A DNA stretch of 53,178 nt from Caloramator proteoclasticus DSM 10124 (GCF_900129265.1 NZ_FQVG01000010.1:1-53178), one strand, 5' to 3'; counted from the stretch's first letter, positions 40,590 through 49,441 are shown. A program made the numbers and translations. Notes: a model not told the origin generated them from the sequence alone.

Positions 40590-43043
40590 TTATATAAATA
40601 GATTTACATTAGATTGCTCTGCTTCACCAAGGTATGCTGCAACTCCACCAATTTCTACACCATCTATTAGTTCTTCCTTCTTTATTCCCATAACATCCAT
40701 TGACATTGCACAGGCAACAAGCTTTACTCCATTTGCCTTTGCTTGTTCTATTAGTTCCTCAAGGGATGAGATGTTCTTCTTCTTCATTATTCCACGAATC
40801 ATCTTTGCACCAATTCCACCCATATTCATCTTAGATAGAGCAAGCTTTTTGCTTCCTCTTGGCATCATCTTAGCAAACATCTTTTCTATGAATGTCTTAT
40901 TAACCTTAACTGCTGTATCCTTTCTTAAAATATTTAATCCCCAGAAGGTAAAGAACATTGTAACAGGTCTTCCCATTGCTGCTGCACCATTTGCTATTAT
41001 GAAGGAAGCAATAGCCTTATCAAGGTCGCCACTAAATACAACCATTGTCTTACCTTGTGGTAGTTCTACATTTACAGGCTGTGCCTTGCTCTCTTCTTTT
41101 TTGCCCTTCATAACATAGGCAACATAGTCACAGCAAGTCTTTTCAACCCCAATTAGAGTGTTACCTGTTCTTTCACACCAAGCCTTTATATCTGTTGTAA
41201 ATCCTGAATCAGTTACGTGTATTTCAAGAACGTCACCTTCATTAATTCTTTCTATTTCCTTTTTAACTCTCATTATTGGTCCTGGGCATTGAAGGCCACA
41301 GGCATCCACCTTTATTGTATTACCACTTGGCTTAACTTCCTTTTTTTCCTCCATAGGTTCAAATCTTGTCATCTCATCATTTAACTTTGGTCCTTCACCA
41401 TATTTCATATTATATGCAAGAACCAAATCATACCCACCACTTAAGTTGTATACATCATAGCCCTTTTGAGCAAGTATTCTATATGCAACATATCCTCTTA
41501 AACCAATCTTACAGTAAACTATAATCTTTTTATCCTTTGGAATTTCATTTATTCTCTTTCTTAATTCATCTACTGGAATATTTACTGCACCTTCTAAATG
41601 TCCACCTTCATATTCAACGTCTGTTCTTACGTCAACTATGAAGTATTCATCTTTATTTATATCTTTTAGTTCATCAGCGTGTATAATCTTCATATCTCCC
41701 TTTAGTATATTTGCTGCTGTAAATCCAGCCATATTCACAGGATCCTTTGCTGATGAATAAGGTGGTGCATATGCAAGTTCAAGCTCCTCTAAATCATATA
41801 CTGTCATTCCAGCTCTTATTGCTGTTGCAATAACATCTATTCTCTTATCTACGCCATCTCTACCTACAATTTGTGCACCAAGTATCTTACCATCCTCTGG
41901 TGAGAATAGTATTTTTATTGTCATAACAAAGGCTCCTGGATAGTATCCTGCGTGGGAACCTGAATGCGTATATGACTTAACATAAGGAATACCTTGTCTT
42001 TTTAATATCTTTTCATTGTTTCCTGTTGATGCTGCTGTTAAATCAAACACCTTTATAATTGATGTTCCTTGTGTTCCCTTATATACACTTTCTCTACCAC
42101 AAATATTATCTGCTGCTATTCTACCCTGCTTGTTTGCTGGGCCTGCAAGTGGAATTAGTGTGTTTGCACCATTTATATAATCTTCAACTTCTATTGCATC
42201 TCCAACAGCATAAATATATGGATCTGATGTTCTCATATGTGCATCAACTTTAATTCCACCACGTTCTCCAATTTCAAGTCCTGCTTCCTTTGCCAGCTTA
42301 GTTTCTGGTCTTACCCCTATAGCCATTACAACCATATCAGCATTTAATTTCTTACCACTCTTTAAAGTAAGTTCTAATCCATTGTTCTTTTCAAACTTTT
42401 CAACGGCATCTCCTACTATTAATTTTACACCGTTGTCTATCATATGCTTTTCTATCATCTTTGCCATTTCAAAATCAAGTGGTCCCATAACTTGGTCGGC
42501 AGCCTCAACTAAAGTAACATCTACTCCAATGTGCTTTAGGTTTTCTGCCATTTCTATACCTACATATCCACCACCAATTACAACTGCCTTATTTGGCTTA
42601 TTCTTTGTAACGTGTTCCTTTATTCTATCTACATCCTCCATATTTCTTAAAGTGTAGATTCCATCTAAATTTACACCTTCAATTGGTGGTACAAAGGGTG
42701 CTGCACCTGGTGAAAGAATTAGATAGTCATATTTTTCTCTGTAGGTCTTACCGTTTGAAACAACTTCAACTTCCTTTGTGTCTCTGAATATCTTTGTAAC
42801 TTCACTATGTGTTCTAACATCAATATTAAATCTTTGTTCCATTCCCTCTTCTGTTTGAACAAGAAGGTTTTGTCTCTCCTTTATAGTCTCACCAATGTAA
42901 TATGGAAGACCACAGTTTGCAAAGGAGATATATCCTCCTCTTTCAAACATTATAATTTCTATATTTTCGTCAAGTCTTCTAAGTCTTGCTGCTGCACTGG
43001 CACCGCCTGCAACTCCACCTACTATCAAAACTCTCTTTGACAT
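40590..43043 (-). CDS. CoA-disulfide reductase-like / rhodanese / TusA / DsrE fusion
   Basis: An 817-residue four-part sulfur-handling flavoprotein. Residues 1-445: FAD/NAD(P)H disulfide reductase of the CoA-disulfide reductase/NADH oxidase type, with GGVAGGASAAARLRRLDE and the single active cysteine in SFANCGLPYYIGE (about Cys43). Residues 455-545: rhodanese, with VYCKIGLRGY holding its cysteine. Residues 565-640: TusA/SirA sulfur carrier, CGLQCPGPIMRVKKEIE. Residues 655-817: DsrE-like, with CAMSMDVMGIKKEEL. The fusion would let persulfide sulfur pass between domains while NAD(P)H reduces it. Cytoplasmic. AAGGAGAGG precedes the ATG; monocistronic. Confidence 0.92.
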   Translation of the reverse strand: MSKRVLIVGGVAGGASAAARLRRLDENIEIIMFERGGYISFANCGLPYYIGETIKERQNLLVQTEEGMEQRFNIDVRTHSEVTKIFRDTKEVEVVSNGKTYREKYDYLILSPGAAPFVPPIEGVNLDGIYTLRNMEDVDRIKEHVTKNKPNKAVVIGGGYVGIEMAENLKHIGVDVTLVEAADQVMGPLDFEMAKMIEKHMIDNGVKLIVGDAVEKFEKNNGLELTLKSGKKLNADMVVMAIGVRPETKLAKEAGLEIGERGGIKVDAHMRTSDPYIYAVGDAIEVEDYINGANTLIPLAGPANKQGRIAADNICGRESVYKGTQGTSIIKVFDLTAASTGNNEKILKRQGIPYVKSYTHSGSHAGYYPGAFVMTIKILFSPEDGKILGAQIVGRDGVDKRIDVIATAIRAGMTVYDLEELELAYAPPYSSAKDPVNMAGFTAANILKGDMKIIHADELKDINKDEYFIVDVRTDVEYEGGHLEGAVNIPVDELRKRINEIPKDKKIIVYCKIGLRGYVAYRILAQKGYDVYNLSGGYDLVLAYNMKYGEGPKLNDEMTRFEPMEEKKEVKPSGNTIKVDACGLQCPGPIMRVKKEIERINEGDVLEIHVTDSGFTTDIKAWCERTGNTLIGVEKTCCDYVAYVMKGKKEESKAQPVNVELPQGKTMVVFSGDLDKAIASFIIANGAAAMGRPVTMFFTFWGLNILRKDTAVKVNKTFIEKMFAKMMPRGSKKLALSKMNMGGIGAKMIRGIMKKKNISSLEELIEQAKANGVKLVACAMSMDVMGIKKEELIDGVEIGGVAAYLGEAEQSNVNLFI

Positions 43044-43222
43044 ATTATCCTCTCCTTAACTTTGTTATAAACTTCACTAAATTAATCACTATATTGCTAT
43101 ACTGTAATTTTATAATATTACAAGTTTCGTCAAATGTCAATATACCCTATAAGGGTAACAAAAATTTTATAATTATATTATTTGCAGTTTTTGAAAAAAT
43201 AATTATAAGGAGGTGTTTTAGG

Positions 43223-43372
43223 ATGACCAAAATTGCAGTTGACAGCAACCTCAAGGTCATAAAGGACGCCCTCGAAAAAAATGGTATTAATTTTACAGTA
43301 ATACCAAATAAGAATGCAGGTCAAATAAAACCCTCTGACTTTGATATACTGATTATATCTGACGAAAATTAG
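43223..43372 (+). CDS. Short UPF0180/YkuS-like protein
   Basis: A 49-residue protein (MTKIAVDSNLKVIKDALEKN.., ending ..FDILIISDEN) resembling the N-terminal half of YkuS/UPF0180 proteins, which are about 80 residues. It stops where the family continues, at a TAG followed directly by a hairpin, so it is either a short variant or a truncated gene. Strong ribosome binding site AAGGAGGTG seven bases before the ATG suggests it is translated. Function unknown. Confidence 0.7.
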   Translation: MTKIAVDSNLKVIKDALEKNGINFTVIPNKNAGQIKPSDFDILIISDEN

Positions 43373-43373
43373 T

Positions 43374-43396
43374 AAGGCGTGCCCTATGCACGCCTT
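43374..43396 (+). terminator. Hairpin after the YkuS-like gene
   Basis: AAGGCGTGC / GCACGCCTT stem with a five-base loop immediately follows the stop; the downstream tract ATATGTT is only weakly T-rich. Confidence 0.65.
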
Positions 43397-43448
43397 ATAT
43401 GTTATAATTGATATTAGTTTATTGCGACAAATTTTGCGAGGTGATTTT

Positions 43449-44108
43449 ATGCTAAAGGATGTAAAGGCAGTTATATTTGATATGGATGGAACAATAATAG
43501 ATTCTATGTGGGTTTGGAAGGAAGTTGATGTTGAGTTTTTAAAAAGGAGAAATATTGAGCTTCCTGAGGACCTTCAAAGAGCAATTGAGGGACTTAGCTT
43601 TACAGAAACTGCTGTCTATTTTAAAGAAAGATTTAATTTAAAGGAAAGTATAGAAGAAATAATGAATGAGTGGATGGAGATGGTAGACCACTATTATAGG
43701 AACATAATTCAAGCTAAAAAGGGAGTACATAAATTTCTTAAATATCTCAAGGAAAATGGTTATCTAATTGGTATGGCAACCAGCAACAATCGTCAGCTTA
43801 TTGAGGCTGTTTTATCAAGAAATGATATACTTCAATATTTTGATGAGATAGTTACAACCTGTGAAGTCCCAAGGGATAAATCCTTCCCTGATGTATTTTT
43901 AGAAACAGCAAAGCGATTAAATGTTGCTCCTCAAGAGTGTATAGTTTTTGAGGATACAGTTCCCGCAGTTCGCGGTGCTCGTGCTGCAGGTATGAAGGTC
44001 GTAGGGGTGTATGATGAGAATGGAACTTGTACACCTGATGAACTTAAGGAGATAACAGACCATTTAATTGAAGATTTTGAGGACATAGTTGAGGAATTAA
44101 AAAGATAA
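43449..44108 (+). CDS. HAD-IA family phosphatase (beta-phosphoglucomutase-like)
   Basis: A 219-residue HAD hydrolase. Motif I is VIFDMDGTIIDSMWVWKEVD (about 7-26), motif II MATSNN (about 112), motif III around PRDKSFPDVF and motif IV CIVFEDTVPAVRGARAAGM (about 170-188). A helical C1 cap follows motif I. Substrate probably a sugar phosphate or similar; not determinable. The ATG at 43449 follows GAGGTGAT; the longer frame from 43386 runs through the preceding hairpin and is rejected. Confidence 0.9.
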   Translation: MLKDVKAVIFDMDGTIIDSMWVWKEVDVEFLKRRNIELPEDLQRAIEGLSFTETAVYFKERFNLKESIEEIMNEWMEMVDHYYRNIIQAKKGVHKFLKYLKENGYLIGMATSNNRQLIEAVLSRNDILQYFDEIVTTCEVPRDKSFPDVFLETAKRLNVAPQECIVFEDTVPAVRGARAAGMKVVGVYDENGTCTPDELKEITDHLIEDFEDIVEELKR

Positions 44109-44159
44109 TCATTGTTGGTCTAAATTTTTTTATTAATTTAAGATTAATTAAAAATAAAA

Positions 44160-44190
44160 TTAGAGGCTTAATTATCAATCAAGCCTCTAA
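44160..44190. terminator. Bidirectional terminator
   Basis: TTAGAGGCTT / AAGCCTCTAA arms (10 bp) between the convergent HAD and DUF1904 genes, with a T-rich tract on the plus side. Confidence 0.85.
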
Positions 44191-44195
44191 TTTAT

Positions 44196-44525
44196 TTAAA
44201 AATGCTCTCCATTTTCGTAGTATCTCTTCTCTTTATATTTTACAAAAACAACATCTACAGTCTCTGCACCTGTTGCATCCTTTACCTTTTCTGTTATTTT
44301 CTTTGCAACCTTATCCTGAACTTCACTTCCTCTATCAAACCAAGCAACCTCTATAAATGGATACATCTTTACCTCTTCTCCATCGAATATAAAATCGGAA
44401 TTTACAACCTCTAAAACAAAATAATCCCTTGGGCATCCTATAATCTCCTGAAGATTATCTACCAAATCTTTACTTATTGTCTTTACTGTCTCCTTTTCTA
44501 CTCCCTTAAACCTTAAGTGTGGCAT
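44196..44525 (-). CDS. DUF1904 family protein
   Basis: A 109-residue cytoplasmic protein with the DUF1904 pattern, related to tautomerase-like folds: MPHLRFKGVEKETVKTISKD, PFIEVAWFDRGSEVQDKVAK and VDVVFVKYKEKRYYENGEHF. If it is tautomerase-like, the Pro2 after the initiator Met could be the catalytic residue, as in 4-oxalocrotonate tautomerases; this is inference. The ATG at 44525 follows GGAGGG. It is ten bases behind the methyltransferase gene. Confidence 0.82.
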   Translation of the reverse strand: MPHLRFKGVEKETVKTISKDLVDNLQEIIGCPRDYFVLEVVNSDFIFDGEEVKMYPFIEVAWFDRGSEVQDKVAKKITEKVKDATGAETVDVVFVKYKEKRYYENGEHF

Positions 44526-44535
44526 AATATCCCTC

Positions 44536-45690
44536 CTAAATGTGTATATATCTTTCAAGATATGGTGTTATATTAAATTTTTCTTTAATTGCCTTATATT
44601 CATTAATTGCCTTTATGTTTTTATCTGAAACCTTTACTGCTCTAATAAGTAGGTTCTTTGGTGTTTCAAGGGGTGAAATATACTCCACAACCGAAACCTT
44701 ATATCCTTGAGTTTCAAGGAGTAATGCTCTTACACCATCTGTTAAAATATCTGAAAATCTTGCCCTAAACACACCGTGTTTTATAATTGAGTTAAACTCA
44801 TCAAACCTATACTGTTCAAGAAGTTCTCTATGACAGCAGGGCACACACATTATGGCCCTTGCATTTACATTTACTGCAGTTCCAAGTGCCATATCCGTTG
44901 CAATATCACAGGCGTGAAGGCTAATTACTATATCAATTCTTCTATCTGGTATATATTCGTTTAAATCCATACATAAAAACTGCATATTTTTATAGTTTAG
45001 CCTTTTTGCAATTTCCTTTGATGCATTTATTACATTCTCTGACCTATCTATTCCTATAAAATAACAGTTCTTCTTTTTAACTTCCTTTATGTAGTAGTTT
45101 AATACAAAGGTTAGGTAGGACTTCCCACAGGCACAATCTAAAACGTTTATGGTATCTACATCACCAAGCTCTTCTATCATAGAATCAATAAGTTCAACAA
45201 AATGATCTATCTGGTTATATTTTCTAATCATATCATTCTTTACTTTTCCGTCTTTAGTAAGTATTCCGATCTCCTTTAGAAGATCATCTGCCTCTCCTAC
45301 CCTTATTAAATAATTTCTATTTAATAGAGTAGATTTTGTAAATGCGTGCTCATCATTTTTCTCTTCTTTGCTGTCTACCTGTTTTGTTTTAACATTTTTA
45401 TTATCTGCATTTAATATAAATTTTTTACCTCTTTCATTTATAACAAACTCAAGTTCATCATATTTTTGAGCTTGTTCTGCTATGTAGCTTGGTATATCGT
45501 CTATTCTAATATTTTCATCCTTGCCATTGAAGTTTACCTTTTGCTCTTCTATGTCTATAACTCCAAAATAATCCTTTGTACCTGATTTAAACCTAAATGT
45601 AACATCATTTATAAAGTCCTTGTTCTCCTTTAACCTTGATGTCATTCCCCAGAGCATAAACTTTATCTTGTCACATATTCCTTTGTTCAT
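44536..45690 (-). CDS. SAM-dependent methyltransferase (Methyltransf_32 type)
   Basis: A 384-residue protein with a helical/beta N-terminal region (about 1-150) and a class I methyltransferase domain. Motif I is VLDCACGKSYLTFVLNYY (about 183), then YFIGIDRSENVI (about 210), the ISLHACDIATDMALG block (about 255) and the family-typical CVPCCHRELLEQ (about 280) with paired cysteines. The substrate is unknown; relatives such as human METTL25 and GSTCD-like proteins act on RNA or protein. GGGAGG precedes the ATG. Confidence 0.82.
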   Translation of the reverse strand: MNKGICDKIKFMLWGMTSRLKENKDFINDVTFRFKSGTKDYFGVIDIEEQKVNFNGKDENIRIDDIPSYIAEQAQKYDELEFVINERGKKFILNADNKNVKTKQVDSKEEKNDEHAFTKSTLLNRNYLIRVGEADDLLKEIGILTKDGKVKNDMIRKYNQIDHFVELIDSMIEELGDVDTINVLDCACGKSYLTFVLNYYIKEVKKKNCYFIGIDRSENVINASKEIAKRLNYKNMQFLCMDLNEYIPDRRIDIVISLHACDIATDMALGTAVNVNARAIMCVPCCHRELLEQYRFDEFNSIIKHGVFRARFSDILTDGVRALLLETQGYKVSVVEYISPLETPKNLLIRAVKVSDKNIKAINEYKAIKEKFNITPYLERYIHI

Positions 45691-45737
45691 CTTTCTTCCT
45701 CCCTTTTGTTTTGCATCCTAATTATAGCAAAAAAAAT

Positions 45738-45757
45738 AAAGGGAGAAAACTCCCCTT
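45738..45757 (-). terminator. Terminator of the P-loop protein gene
   Basis: AAGGGGAG-TTTT-CTCCCTT on the minus strand followed by TATTTTTTTT. Confidence 0.85.
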
Positions 45758-46163
45758 ATACAGCCATATATTCAACATTTAGGCCTTCCTGTGCTACATT
45801 TTCACATTTTGCTCCAACAACAAATTTTATTGCGTTATTCTCAGCAAACTTTTTGGCATCAGCAAAGAAGCGTACAATATCATCGTTTGATATTATCGCA
45901 TTAAGGTTGTCTATAAATATTGTTTCTATATCGTAATCTTCGGAAATCATACCGTAGAGGAAGCCTATGAAGCTTTCATAAGAGGAAATGGGGAAATCTG
46001 AAATATTTACAAGGCGGATTTTTGAACTTAATTGATACATACCTTCTGAAGAGTTGCTAACATAAACAACGTGACCCTTTGCATCCTGAACAAGTTCATT
46101 AGCCATTGAGATTAATTTTTTGGTCTTTCCGGCTCCTTTGTCACCGGTTAATACGTGAACCAT
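45756..46163 (-). CDS. Small P-loop ATPase-like protein
   Basis: A 135-residue protein with Walker A TGDKGAGKTKKL (about 6-17) and a Walker B-like strand IETIFIDNLNAII (about 82-94), then the strand IKFVVGAKCE. It is a minimal RecA-like P-loop core without additional domains, of a kind seen in clostridia with unknown function. The ATG at 46163 follows GGGGTG; a GTG nine bases upstream overlaps that site. Monocistronic. Confidence 0.75.
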   Translation of the reverse strand: MVHVLTGDKGAGKTKKLISMANELVQDAKGHVVYVSNSSEGMYQLSSKIRLVNISDFPISSYESFIGFLYGMISEDYDIETIFIDNLNAIISNDDIVRFFADAKKFAENNAIKFVVGAKCENVAQEGLNVEYMAV

Positions 46164-46316
46164 TTTAATCACCCCATTTTTTTTATTTACCCTTTAATAT
46201 AAGGATACTATATTCTGAAAATTTTTGCAATTGAAATAAGTCTTTTTTTAGCCTATTTTTATTCTTATCCAAGAAAAATTTTTTATACAATCAAACTTTT
46301 TTAAAGCTCAAAAAAT

Positions 46317-46342
46317 AAGTTCCACTTAAATAAGTGGAACTT
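46317..46342 (-). terminator. Terminator after the Usp gene
   Basis: AAGTTCCACTT / AAGTGGAACTT, 11-bp perfect stem, followed on the minus strand by ATTTTTTG. Confidence 0.88.
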
Positions 46343-46721
46343 AAGAAACTAAATAAAAATTAACATCCTCCATACTTTTTTTAAGGCTATCTACAATGCT
46401 ATCCTCTTCACACCCCTTTGGAGGTTCTCCTAAGATTATATGCCCAACTTCATATTCTTCAGCAAATTTAGTTATAGCACCGCATACATCATTTGACCTT
46501 AGAACAGTCATATCTGCTCCTACAGATTTTGATATACCATATAGATATTCTATCGCATCCGCCTGTTTGCTGTTGCCTAAAAAATTTTCATCCTCCCTTG
46601 CCACGTGAACAACGTGTAATTCTCCATCTATTTTATCCCTTAATTCCTTTCCCTTTTTAATTAATCTTTCACAAGTCCTTTGTTGTGTAACACATACCAT
46701 TATATTTTTATCCTTTTTCAC
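46341..46721 (-). CDS. Universal stress protein-like (KdpD Usp-domain type)
   Basis: A 126-residue UspA-fold protein resembling the Usp domain inside KdpD sensor kinases: NIMVCVTQQRTCERLIKKGK at the N-terminus, LHVVHVARED, and the late HIILGEPPKGC strand. It stands alone, without kinase or Kdp genes nearby. It could bind a nucleotide such as cyclic-di-AMP, as some KdpD Usp domains do; inference. A GTG at 46721 has the best spacing to GGGG; the ATG six bases upstream is the alternative. Confidence 0.72.
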   Translation of the reverse strand: MKKDKNIMVCVTQQRTCERLIKKGKELRDKIDGELHVVHVAREDENFLGNSKQADAIEYLYGISKSVGADMTVLRSNDVCGAITKFAEEYEVGHIILGEPPKGCEEDSIVDSLKKSMEDVNFYLVS

Positions 46722-46820
46722 ATTCATTCCCCTTTCTGGGTATATTATATCTAATAATATTATATAATATTTTCCCTAAACACATTACTATTTTAGCAAA
46801 TTTTAAGGATTAATTCAAAA

Positions 46821-47195
46821 TCAATCTGTAATTATAACCTTCGTTCCTACAGGAACTAACGGAAATAATCTTTCTATATCTTTGTTATACATCCTAACAC
46901 ACCCATTTGTTATTGCATAGCCTATTGAGGAAGGATTGTTGGTACCGTGTATTCCATATCCCTTGTAAAACCTCATCCACCTTGTCCCAAAGGCACCGCC
47001 AGGATTTAAAGCCTTATCAATTATCTTAAACTGTCCCTTTGGTGTTGGTGTTGATTTTTTACCTATTGCGATTTTAAATGAAAAAAACACCTTTTCATTT
47101 ACAATTAGATACAATCTCCTCTGATTTAGTCTTATTAGAATATATTTGTTTTGAGAAGTTCTTGCTATGCTCTTCTTTATCGGGTTTAAAAACAT
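46821..47195 (-). CDS. L,D-transpeptidase (YkuD)
   Basis: A 124-residue YkuD-domain enzyme that makes 3-3 peptidoglycan crosslinks or modifies spore cortex. Catalytic region YGIHGTNNPSSIGYAITNGC (about 86-105) with His and the nucleophilic Cys, followed by VRM. N-terminal IRLNQRRLYLIVNEK and TPTPKGQFKI are typical. It is short, with no signal peptide or LysM domain, as in some spore-associated members. The ATG at 47195 follows GGGGGG; the longer ATG at 47201 sits directly on that site. Confidence 0.9.
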   Translation of the reverse strand: MFLNPIKKSIARTSQNKYILIRLNQRRLYLIVNEKVFFSFKIAIGKKSTPTPKGQFKIIDKALNPGGAFGTRWMRFYKGYGIHGTNNPSSIGYAITNGCVRMYNKDIERLFPLVPVGTKVIITD

Positions 47196-47207
47196 TTCCA
47201 TCCCCCC

Positions 47208-47237
47208 AAAAAGTGCCACCCACGTGAAATGTGACAT
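47208..47237. repeat. Single arm of the GTGCCACCC palindromic repeat
   Basis: Matches the left arm of the palindrome at 18077 with one difference (CCCACGTG for CCCAGGTG). It sits directly upstream of the L,D-transpeptidase ribosome binding site. No matching right arm lies within 100 bases; the next inverted partner is at 48131-48160. Confidence 0.75.
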
Positions 47238-47312
47238 TATCCATACTTTTCCTATTTTATTATATTATCCTGCTCTATTCCTGTTCCATTATTAACATAA
47301 TTTTTTATATTT

Positions 47313-47342
47313 AAAAAAGCCTCCTACAAAATAGAAGGCTTT
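47313..47342 (-). terminator. Terminator after the methionine-synthase-activation-like gene
   Basis: AAAGCCT / AGGCTTT stem followed on the minus strand by TTTTTTAAA. Confidence 0.8.
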
Positions 47343-47994
47343 AAAATATTCCCTTTGCCCTTTCCTTAACAGCCCTAATTTTACAGTTTATATTAGGACA
47401 GACTTTGCAGGAATGGCGTCTTTTTACCTTTTCAAGTCTCTCATCCACACCGTGAACATAGGTTAGGGATTTTGGTGGATGAACTGCATAGCCCTTTACT
47501 GTGTATATGCTATGCCTTTTATCTATGTTAAGCCTATCGATTATATCCGCATGATATTCGATAGGTATTTCACCATCACCTGGAGCAACCCTGCAGGTTA
47601 TACCAAACCCTAAATCATAAAAATAGTTAAATATATATTCATACATCTGGCTGTTATATTCAAATAGGAGTGTACTTGCCATTACATCCAGCATAACAGC
47701 ATCTACAAATTTATTTTCACTAAACAAACTATCTATTCTATCTGTTATTCTTGAACCTAATGTTATAAGGCAGGGTGCTATTTTACTGCACTCTTTAAAG
47801 GACTCAAAATCATACTCCTTTGGTTTTTCTATAAACTTAAAAAATCCAATTGGTTCTATATTATCACAAAGTTCATCTATTAGTCTGTCATATATCACAT
47901 CCCTGTCCTCTCCACTCGAAGGAAGGTATGCCTCTAAAACCTCAAGTACGTGCTTTTTATCTAAATTCATTTCAAAATTCTTAAATACCTCCAT
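47341..47994 (-). CDS. B12-dependent methionine synthase activation domain-like protein
   Basis: A 217-residue stand-alone protein resembling the MetH activation (AdoMet-binding) domain found as a separate gene in many clostridia. Features: an N-terminal LGSRITDRIDSLF segment (about 80), VDAVMLDVMASTLLFE (about 97), the loop APGDGEIPIEYHADIIDRL (about 138) in the place of the RxxxGY-type SAM loop, KSLTYVHGV (about 176), and a C-terminal cysteine set CKVCPNINCKIR (about 199). It probably helps reactivate oxidised cob(II)alamin on a B12 enzyme encoded elsewhere. GGGGGTG precedes the ATG. Confidence 0.75.
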   Translation of the reverse strand: MEVFKNFEMNLDKKHVLEVLEAYLPSSGEDRDVIYDRLIDELCDNIEPIGFFKFIEKPKEYDFESFKECSKIAPCLITLGSRITDRIDSLFSENKFVDAVMLDVMASTLLFEYNSQMYEYIFNYFYDLGFGITCRVAPGDGEIPIEYHADIIDRLNIDKRHSIYTVKGYAVHPPKSLTYVHGVDERLEKVKRRHSCKVCPNINCKIRAVKERAKGIF

Positions 47995-48037
47995 TTAATC
48001 ACCCCCTTATTCTATTTATTATATTCAAAATGCAAAA

Positions 48038-48071
48038 TAAAAAAATCCTCTTCTTAAAATTTATAGAGGAT
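48038..48071 (-). terminator. Terminator after the thiolase gene
   Basis: ATCCTCT / AGAGGAT stem with a 13-base loop, followed on the minus strand by TTTTTTTATTTT. Confidence 0.75.
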
Positions 48072-48093
48072 ATAAAGCAACTTTATTTTAAAT

Positions 48094-48160
48094 AGAACCA
48101 CCCAGATGAGTGTGTTCCATTATATAGAAAATGTCACATTTCACCTGGGTGGCACTTTTT
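48094..48160. repeat. GTGCCACCC palindromic repeat, one arm decayed
   Basis: The right arm (48131-48160) is identical to the arm at 18122-18149; the left arm (about 48095-48120) reads GAACCACCCAGATGAGTG and has accumulated several changes. The right end overlaps the thiolase stop codon. Together with 47208-47237 it brackets a 0.95 kb segment. Confidence 0.78.
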
Positions 48161-49350
48161 TACTTTATTCTAACAAGAACTGAGGCTATGTTGGTTGCTC
48201 CACTTCCTCCTATGTTTAGTGTTAAACCAGCCTTTGCGTTTTCTACTTGAAGACCTATAGCTTCACCTAAGAGCTGTTTTGCAATAAGAACGTGCATTGA
48301 AACTCCTGTTGCACCAACTGGATGTCCCTTTGCCTTCAATCCTCCTGATGGGTTAACAGGCAGTCTTCCTCCAACATAAACATCTCCATTTTTAATTGCC
48401 TCAAAGCCTCTTCCTTCTTCTGCAAGTCCCATAGCTTCGTAGATTAATAGTTCTGTTATTGTAAAGCAGTCGTGAACCTCCGCTACATTTATATCATTTA
48501 TTGTCATATTTGCATCCCTTAAAGCCCTTTGAATTGCTGCCTGTGCAGCCTCAAGCTTGTAGTTTGGTCTCTTTCCCTCAACTATTGATAGATAGTCTGA
48601 TGTGTGTGCAAGGGACTTTATTTCAACAACCTTGTCCTTGATAGCAAGTGCCCTTTCTGTTGTTGTTAAAACAACTGCAGCTGCACCATCTGAAACAAGT
48701 GAGCAGTCTGAAAGTTTTAATGGGTCTGCTATTAAAGGATTCTTCTCCTGTATTGTTCTTACATATTCTCTTTCATATTCAACGTGCATTTGAGCAAGTG
48801 GGTTTGCCATAGCATTTTTATGTGCCTTAACTGTGATGTAGGATAGCATATCCCAAAGTTCCTCTTTAGAGTATCCATACTTTGCCATATATCCCTTTGC
48901 ATACTCTGCGTAAAGGCCTGGGAAGGAGTATCCCTTTCCACCTTCTTCTGGATAGTAGGATGCCATTGCTAAAACCTCTGTAACCCCTGCAGTTTTTAGA
49001 GATGTCATCTTTTCAACGCCAATAACAAGGGCATTTTTAATTCTTCCTGACTCTATTGCAAGCATTGCTTGTTCTATTGCTGTTGATCCTGATGCACAAG
49101 CATTTTCAACTCTTGTGCAGGGTTTAAATCTTAAATCAGGATGAATTTCAACAGCAAAAGGAGCAATGTGTTCCTGTTTATTAAATCCACCGCCACTATA
49201 ATTTCCTACATATATTGCATCAATATCCTTAGGTTCAAGTCCTGAATCTTCAATTGTCCTTCTACCTGCTTCAACAAGAAGACTATAAATTGTTTCGTTT
49301 TCTAATTTCCCAACCTTTGAATGATAAAAACCAATCATTGATACTGCCAT
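48160..49350 (-). CDS. Thiolase, SCP-x type
   Basis: A 396-residue thiolase-fold enzyme of the sterol-carrier-protein-x/acetyl-CoA acetyltransferase-like group. The acyl-binding cysteine is in VENACASGSTAIEQAM (about 83-98), the catalytic His in VAEVHDCFTITELL (about 290) and the C-terminal loop NPSGGLKAKGHPVGATG (about 330). This group lacks the usual C-terminal C-x-G cysteine. It condenses or cleaves acyl-CoA; direction is undecided. It follows the FabG-like gene by 91 bases, with a palindrome between. Confidence 0.9.
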   Translation of the reverse strand: MAVSMIGFYHSKVGKLENETIYSLLVEAGRRTIEDSGLEPKDIDAIYVGNYSGGGFNKQEHIAPFAVEIHPDLRFKPCTRVENACASGSTAIEQAMLAIESGRIKNALVIGVEKMTSLKTAGVTEVLAMASYYPEEGGKGYSFPGLYAEYAKGYMAKYGYSKEELWDMLSYITVKAHKNAMANPLAQMHVEYEREYVRTIQEKNPLIADPLKLSDCSLVSDGAAAVVLTTTERALAIKDKVVEIKSLAHTSDYLSIVEGKRPNYKLEAAQAAIQRALRDANMTINDINVAEVHDCFTITELLIYEAMGLAEEGRGFEAIKNGDVYVGGRLPVNPSGGLKAKGHPVGATGVSMHVLIAKQLLGEAIGLQVENAKAGLTLNIGGSGATNIASVLVRIK

Positions 49351-49399
49351 AATATACACCCCTTTGTTTAAAATTTATCAGTTTTTTTATAAAACTATC

Positions 49400-49422
49400 A
49401 GAGGACAGTTAAACTGTCCTCT
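49400..49422 (-). promoter_or_regulatory. 23-bp palindrome between fabG-like and thiolase genes
   Basis: AGAGGACAGTT-A-AACTGTCCTCT, 11-bp arms with a one-base centre. A loop this tight suits a DNA operator as well as an RNA hairpin; the downstream minus-strand tract (GATAGTTTTAT) is only mildly T-rich. Confidence 0.6.
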
Positions 49423-49441
49423 TAATATCATATTAAGTAAA

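Noticed and set aside
47208-48160. A 0.95 kb insertion sequence bounded by the GTGCCACCC arms
   Set aside because: The enclosed gene is a methionine-synthase-activation-like protein, not a transposase; bounding by the arms may be chance.
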